A stretch of 64,000 bases of DNA from Massilia sp. Root133. Its GTDB lineage: Bacteria > Pseudomonadota > Gammaproteobacteria > Burkholderiales > Burkholderiaceae_D. Below, piece after piece: positions 60,571-64,000 of the stretch (position 1 is the stretch's first letter; each line of letters begins with the position of its first letter). A program made the translations under genes and the position numbers. A model generated the notes under the pieces. The model made no database searches. It worked only from the letters and a program-made list of their open reading frames with translations, and was not told where the DNA came from. The DNA lies in NCBI RefSeq assembly GCF_001426525.1, contig NZ_LMEW01000031.1, forward strand, positions 309,711 through 373,710. Reading direction: 5' to 3'.

Positions 60571-62160
60571 ATGACCATCGCCACCCCAGCCGGAATGGAA
60601 ATCCGGGCCGAGATCAAGCCCGGCTATGAACAGATCCTGACGCCGGAAGCGCTCGCGCTGGTAGCGAAGCTGAGCCGCGAATTCGAACCGCGCCGCCAGC
60701 AACTGCTCGCCGCGCGCGTCGAGCGCGCGAAACGCCTGGACGCCGGCGAGCGTCCGGACTTCCTGCCCGAGACGGCGCACATCCGCAACGGCGACTGGAA
60801 GATCGCGCCGATCCCGAAGGCGCTGGAATGCCGCCGCGTGGAAATCACGGGCCCGGTCGAACGCAAGATGGTCATCAACGCCCTGAACTCGGGCGCGGAC
60901 AGCTATATGACCGACTTCGAGGACTCCAACACCCCGAACTGGGACAACCAGCTCACTGGCCAGATCAATATGCGCGACGCCGTCCGCAAGACGATCTCGC
61001 TGGAGCAGAACGGCAAGCAATACAAGCTGAACGACAAGGTCGCGACGCTGGTGGTCCGTCCGCGCGGCTGGCACCTGGACGAAAAGCACGTCCTCGTCGA
61101 CGGCAAGCGCATCTCCGGCGGCATTTTCGACTTCGCCCTGTTCATGGTCCACAACGCCAAGGAACAACTGGCCCGCGGCGCCGGTCCGTACTTCTATCTG
61201 CCGAAGATGGAATCGCACCTGGAAGCGCGCCTGTGGAACGACATCTTCGTCATGACCCAGAACGAACTGGGCCTGCCGCAGGGCACCATCAAGGCGACCG
61301 TCCTGATCGAGACGATCGTCGCCGCCTTCGAGATGGACGAGATCCTGTACGAACTGCGCGAGCACAGCGCCGGCCTGAACGCGGGCCGCTGGGACTACAT
61401 CTTCTCGTGCATCAAGAAGTTCAAGCTGGACAAGGACTTCTGCCTGGCCGACCGTCCGAAGGTCACGATGACGGCGCCGTTCATGCGCGCGTACGCGCTG
61501 CTGCTGCTGAAGACCTGCCACAAGCGTAACGCCCCGGCGATCGGCGGCATGGCGGCGCTGATCCCGATCAAGAACGATCCGGAAAAGAACGAAGTCGCGA
61601 TGGGCGGCGTGCGCAACGACAAGGCGCGCGACGCGACCGACGGCTACGACGGCGGCTGGGTCGCGCACCCGGGTCTCGTCGATCTGGCGATGACCGAGTT
61701 CAAGAAGGTGCTGGGCGACCGCCCGAACCAGATCGACAAGCAGCGTCCGGACGTGGAAGTGACCGCGAAGGACCTGCTGGACTTCCGCCCGGAAGCCCCG
61801 ATCACGGAAGCGGGCCTGCGCTACAACATCAATGTCGGCATCCACTACCTGGGCGCCTGGCTGGCCGGCAACGGCTGCGTGCCGATCCACAACCTGATGG
61901 AAGACGCGGCCACTGCCGAGATCAGCCGTTCGCAGGTGTGGCAGTGGATCCGCTCGCCGAAGGGCGTGCTGGAAGACGGTCGCAAGGTCACGGCCGAGAT
62001 GGTCCGCGCCATGATCCCGGAGGAGCTGGCCAACGCGAAGGCGGCCGCCCCGAACGGCGACAGCCCGACCTATGAGCGCGCCGCGCAGATCTTCGAACAG
62101 ATGTCGACGTCGGAAGACTTCGCCGAGTTCCTGACCCTGCCGCTGTACGAAGAAATCTGA
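60571..62160 (+). CDS. aceB: malate synthase A
   Basis: The 529-residue protein has the malate synthase A pattern: D-F-E-D-S-N-T-P-N-W-D-N near residue 112, R-P-R-G-W-H-L-D-E near residue 166, L-I-E-T-I-V-A-A-F-E-M-D-E near 250 and W-Q-W near 455. It condenses glyoxylate with acetyl-CoA to malate in the glyoxylate cycle. Length fits the A type (about 530). The ATG 60571 has GGAG 7 bases upstream; an earlier in-frame start has no site. No isocitrate lyase gene lies in the window. Confidence 0.97.
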   Translation: MTIATPAGMEIRAEIKPGYEQILTPEALALVAKLSREFEPRRQQLLAARVERAKRLDAGERPDFLPETAHIRNGDWKIAPIPKALECRRVEITGPVERKMVINALNSGADSYMTDFEDSNTPNWDNQLTGQINMRDAVRKTISLEQNGKQYKLNDKVATLVVRPRGWHLDEKHVLVDGKRISGGIFDFALFMVHNAKEQLARGAGPYFYLPKMESHLEARLWNDIFVMTQNELGLPQGTIKATVLIETIVAAFEMDEILYELREHSAGLNAGRWDYIFSCIKKFKLDKDFCLADRPKVTMTAPFMRAYALLLLKTCHKRNAPAIGGMAALIPIKNDPEKNEVAMGGVRNDKARDATDGYDGGWVAHPGLVDLAMTEFKKVLGDRPNQIDKQRPDVEVTAKDLLDFRPEAPITEAGLRYNINVGIHYLGAWLAGNGCVPIHNLMEDAATAEISRSQVWQWIRSPKGVLEDGRKVTAEMVRAMIPEELANAKAAAPNGDSPTYERAAQIFEQMSTSEDFAEFLTLPLYEEI

Positions 62161-62172
62161 TCCTCCCCGAAT

Positions 62173-62203
62173 GACGCGGCCGCCAGCGATCGGCGGTCGC
62201 GTC
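62173..62203. terminator. hairpin between converging aceB and gloB
   Basis: GACGCGGCCGCC (62173-62184) pairs with GGCGGTCGCGTC (62192-62203) with one G-T pair and a 7-base loop. No T-run follows, so it may be a pausing or rho-linked site rather than a classic terminator. Confidence 0.5.
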
Positions 62204-62232
62204 GTCTCATCCCCAGCCGGTCTCTCCCGGTT

Positions 62233-63030
62233 TCAGAACACGTTCTTCCACTCCCGCAGCGCCGCGAATACCGTGACCGGGTCCGCACCCGGCGCGAGGC
62301 GTCCGGCCGCCGTCAGGCTGCCGATGATGGCGGGCTCGCGCGTGCGCAGGAAGGGGTTCGTCGCCTTTTCGATCGCGATTGTCGACGGGATCGTGGGCAG
62401 ATGCGTGCCGCGCAGCTCGCTGTCGTGCGCGATGCGCAGCTGCAGCGCGCGGTTGCCCGGTTCCAGCGCTTCGGCGAAACGCAGGTTGGACAGCGTATAT
62501 TCGTGGGCGCAATAGACCAGCGTGTCGTCGGGGAGGGCGGCCAGCTTCGCGAGCGAGCCCATCATCTGCGCCGGCGTGCCTTCGAACAGGCGGCCGCAGC
62601 CGCCGCCGAACAGCGTGTCGCCGCAGAACAGCCAGCGCGCGCCCGCGTCCTCGCGCACGTACGCGATGTGACCCTTCGTATGGCCGGGGACGTCGAGCAC
62701 GGCGAGTTCGAGCGCGAGGCCCGGCACCTCGACCGTGTCGCCTTCGCCCACCGGGTGGTTCACGACGGCGATGCCGTCGTTGCGCGGACCGAAGACGGGC
62801 ACGTTGCTGTGTTCGAGCAAGCGCGTCACGCCGCCGATGTGGTCAGCATGGTGATGGGTGAGTAGAATGGCGGTCAGGGTCAGGCCATTCGCCTGCAGGG
62901 ACGCGAGGATCGGTTCCGCGTCGCCCGGATCGACCACTGCCGCATGTGTGCCGTCATGGATAATCCAGAGATAGTTATCCTTGAAGGCCGGCACGGTCAG
63001 GACTGCGAGTTCAGTGGGCACAGGAATCAT
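62233..63030 (-). CDS. gloB: hydroxyacylglutathione hydrolase (glyoxalase II)
   Basis: The 265-residue protein has the metal motif T-H-H-H-A-D-H-I-G-G, a C-G-D-T-L-F-G-G-G-C-G-R-L-F-E-G segment and H-E-Y-T-L-S-N-L-R-F, all glyoxalase II hallmarks. It splits S-lactoylglutathione into lactate and glutathione, the second step of methylglyoxal removal. The ATG at 63028-63030 starts the conserved part; the frame is open a little further. It is divergent from the methyltransferase gene with only 23 bases between starts. Confidence 0.96.
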   Translation of the reverse strand: MIPVPTELAVLTVPAFKDNYLWIIHDGTHAAVVDPGDAEPILASLQANGLTLTAILLTHHHADHIGGVTRLLEHSNVPVFGPRNDGIAVVNHPVGEGDTVEVPGLALELAVLDVPGHTKGHIAYVREDAGARWLFCGDTLFGGGCGRLFEGTPAQMMGSLAKLAALPDDTLVYCAHEYTLSNLRFAEALEPGNRALQLRIAHDSELRGTHLPTIPSTIAIEKATNPFLRTREPAIIGSLTAAGRLAPGADPVTVFAALREWKNVF

Positions 63031-63053
63031 ATGGGTATCGATAAAGGTTGGGC

Positions 63054-63839
63054 ATGGACAGCGCGGCATCCGAAAAATCCATTATAGCGCTCGACCGCTG
63101 GCTGCAATCGCCGGCGGGCGCGTACGTGCGCGCCTGGGAACAGGCGTGCCTGGACGAGTTGACGGTCGATATTTTCGGCTTCAACGCGGTCCAGATCGGC
63201 GTGCCGCAGATCGACGCACTGGCCGCCAACCGCATGCCCAACAAATGGCAGGCGGCTACGCGCACGTCGACGGCCGACGAACTGGTCTATGCCGCCACCG
63301 GCAAGCAGATCGCCGTCGCGCTCGACTTCGCCGACCTGCCGTTCGCGTCGCAAAGCCTGGACCTCGTCGTGCTGCCGCACGTGCTGGAATTCGCGGCCGA
63401 GCCGCACCAGGTGCTGCGCGAAGTCGAGCGCGTGCTGATCCCGGAAGGGCAGGTGATCATCTGCGGCTTCAACCCGGCCAGCCTGTGGGGCGTGCGCCAG
63501 GGGATGGGGCGCATCACGAGCAGCGACTACCTGCCGGCGGCGGGGGAGTTCATCTCTATGCCCCGTCTCAAAGACTGGTTAAAATTGTTGAATCTCGGCG
63601 TCACGCGCAGCCATTTCGGCTGCTACGCGCCGCCGTTCCGGACCGCGCAGTGGCTCAACCGCTTTGCCTTCGTCGAAGGGGCGGGGCGGCGCTGGTGGCC
63701 GTATCTCGGGGCCGTGTACATGGTCCACGCGATCAAGCGCGTGAAGGGCATGCGCATCATCGGTCCGGCCTGGAATAAAAAGACGAGCAAGGCGCCGCAG
63801 GCGGTGCCGGCAGCGAACCGCAACGAACATTACAAGTAA
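63054..63839 (+). CDS. class I SAM-dependent methyltransferase
   Basis: The 261-residue protein has a degenerate methyltransferase fold: the SAM-loop region is weak, but L-D-L-V-V-L-P-H-V-L-E-F near residue 103 and E-G-Q-V-I-I-C-G-F-N-P are clear. This matches the family usually encoded between gloB and rnhA in betaproteobacteria. Substrate unknown. AAAGG lies before the ATG at 63054. It precedes rnhA by 21 bases and probably shares its transcript. Confidence 0.85.
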   Translation: MDSAASEKSIIALDRWLQSPAGAYVRAWEQACLDELTVDIFGFNAVQIGVPQIDALAANRMPNKWQAATRTSTADELVYAATGKQIAVALDFADLPFASQSLDLVVLPHVLEFAAEPHQVLREVERVLIPEGQVIICGFNPASLWGVRQGMGRITSSDYLPAAGEFISMPRLKDWLKLLNLGVTRSHFGCYAPPFRTAQWLNRFAFVEGAGRRWWPYLGAVYMVHAIKRVKGMRIIGPAWNKKTSKAPQAVPAANRNEHYK

Positions 63840-63860
63840 GACATAAGGAAAAAGCGCAGC

Positions 63861-64000
63861 ATGACCAAAGTTGAGATTTTTACCGACGGCGCCTGCAAGG
63901 GAAATCCGGGCACCGGCGGCTGGGGCGCGCTGCTCGTGGCCGATGGCGGCCACGAAAAGGAAATCTTCGGGGGCGAGCCGAATACGACGAACAACCGCAT
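63861..64000 (+). CDS. rnhA: ribonuclease HI (partial, C-terminus outside window)
   Basis: The first 46 codons read M-T-K-V-E-I-F-T-D-G-A-C-K-G-N-P-G and then G-G-W-G-A-L-L, with E-I-F-G-G-E and T-T-N-N-R. This is the RNase HI N-terminus with the first catalytic Asp (D9) and the E and T-T-N-N region. It removes RNA from RNA-DNA hybrids. The gene runs off the right edge. An AAGGAAAAAG site precedes the ATG at 63861. Confidence 0.96.
   Translation, partial: MTKVEIFTDGACKGNPGTGGWGALLVADGGHEKEIFGGEPNTTNNR

Overview
The window is a continuous piece of a high-GC (roughly two thirds G+C by eye) proteobacterial chromosome. Its gene content fits a betaproteobacterium of the Oxalobacteraceae, most likely a Massilia/Telluria/Duganella-type soil or plant-associated bacterium. 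The pointers are an RpfE-recJ pair, a single-permease Lol transporter, a large TonB receptor, a rhamnogalacturonan lyase, many c-di-GMP proteins, and short intergenic repeats of the dRS3 type. This placement is inference from gene families; no rRNA or tRNA gene is present to confirm it.

Layout. 1-1.3 kb: end of a DUF2288 gene and a RES/Xre toxin-antitoxin pair. 1.4-3.8 kb: a small secreted NTF2-like protein and a PL11 rhamnogalacturonan lyase. 3.9-8.8 kb (minus strand): recJ, an RpfE-like gene and two ferritin-like proteins. 8.9-11.7 kb: lolC/lolF-lolD-tatD. 12-18.4 kb: a type VI secretion cargo module (VgrG with a C-terminal extension, a lipase effector, a Tli4-type immunity protein). 18.7-24.1 kb: a TonB-dependent receptor and comEC. 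24.1-26.9 kb: a Cpx-like envelope stress system (kinase, regulator and a divergent CpxP/Spy-like protein) with a perfect CpxR box between them. 27-33.9 kb: housekeeping genes (hydrolase, dcd, Lys/Arg/Orn decarboxylase, folA, thyA, threonine aldolase). 34-43.9 kb (minus strand): chemoreceptor, ABC exporter, an AttH-like/FtsX-like pair, a DUF4124 protein, an FAD-linked dehydrogenase and a DUF2069 protein. 43.9-48.9 kb: WrbA-like flavoprotein, YihY, Mpo1-like protein, hydrolase, a Cys/Met-metabolism PLP enzyme lacking its catalytic lysine, and a CBS protein. 48.9-58.9 kb: two multidomain c-di-GMP proteins, an HDOD protein, aroC, aidB-like, upp and an HPt protein. 59-64 kb: cold-shock gene, LysR regulator, malate synthase, gloB, a methyltransferase and the start of rnhA.

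How the parts work together. Most of the window is core metabolism and envelope biology. The accessory parts are the toxin-antitoxin pair, the T6SS effector/immunity cargo (visibly more A/T-rich than its surroundings) and the intergenic repeats. The most informative non-coding signals are two inverted copies of a composite repeat placed directly after the stop codons of recJ and aroC, the CpxR box, a 9-bp inverted repeat between the LysR gene and aceB, and a duplicated palindromic motif upstream of the TonB receptor. No clearly new multigene system was found. The strongest unusual items are the lysine-less PLP homologue, the possible decayed immunity duplicate between the T6SS effector and its immunity gene, and the composite repeat.
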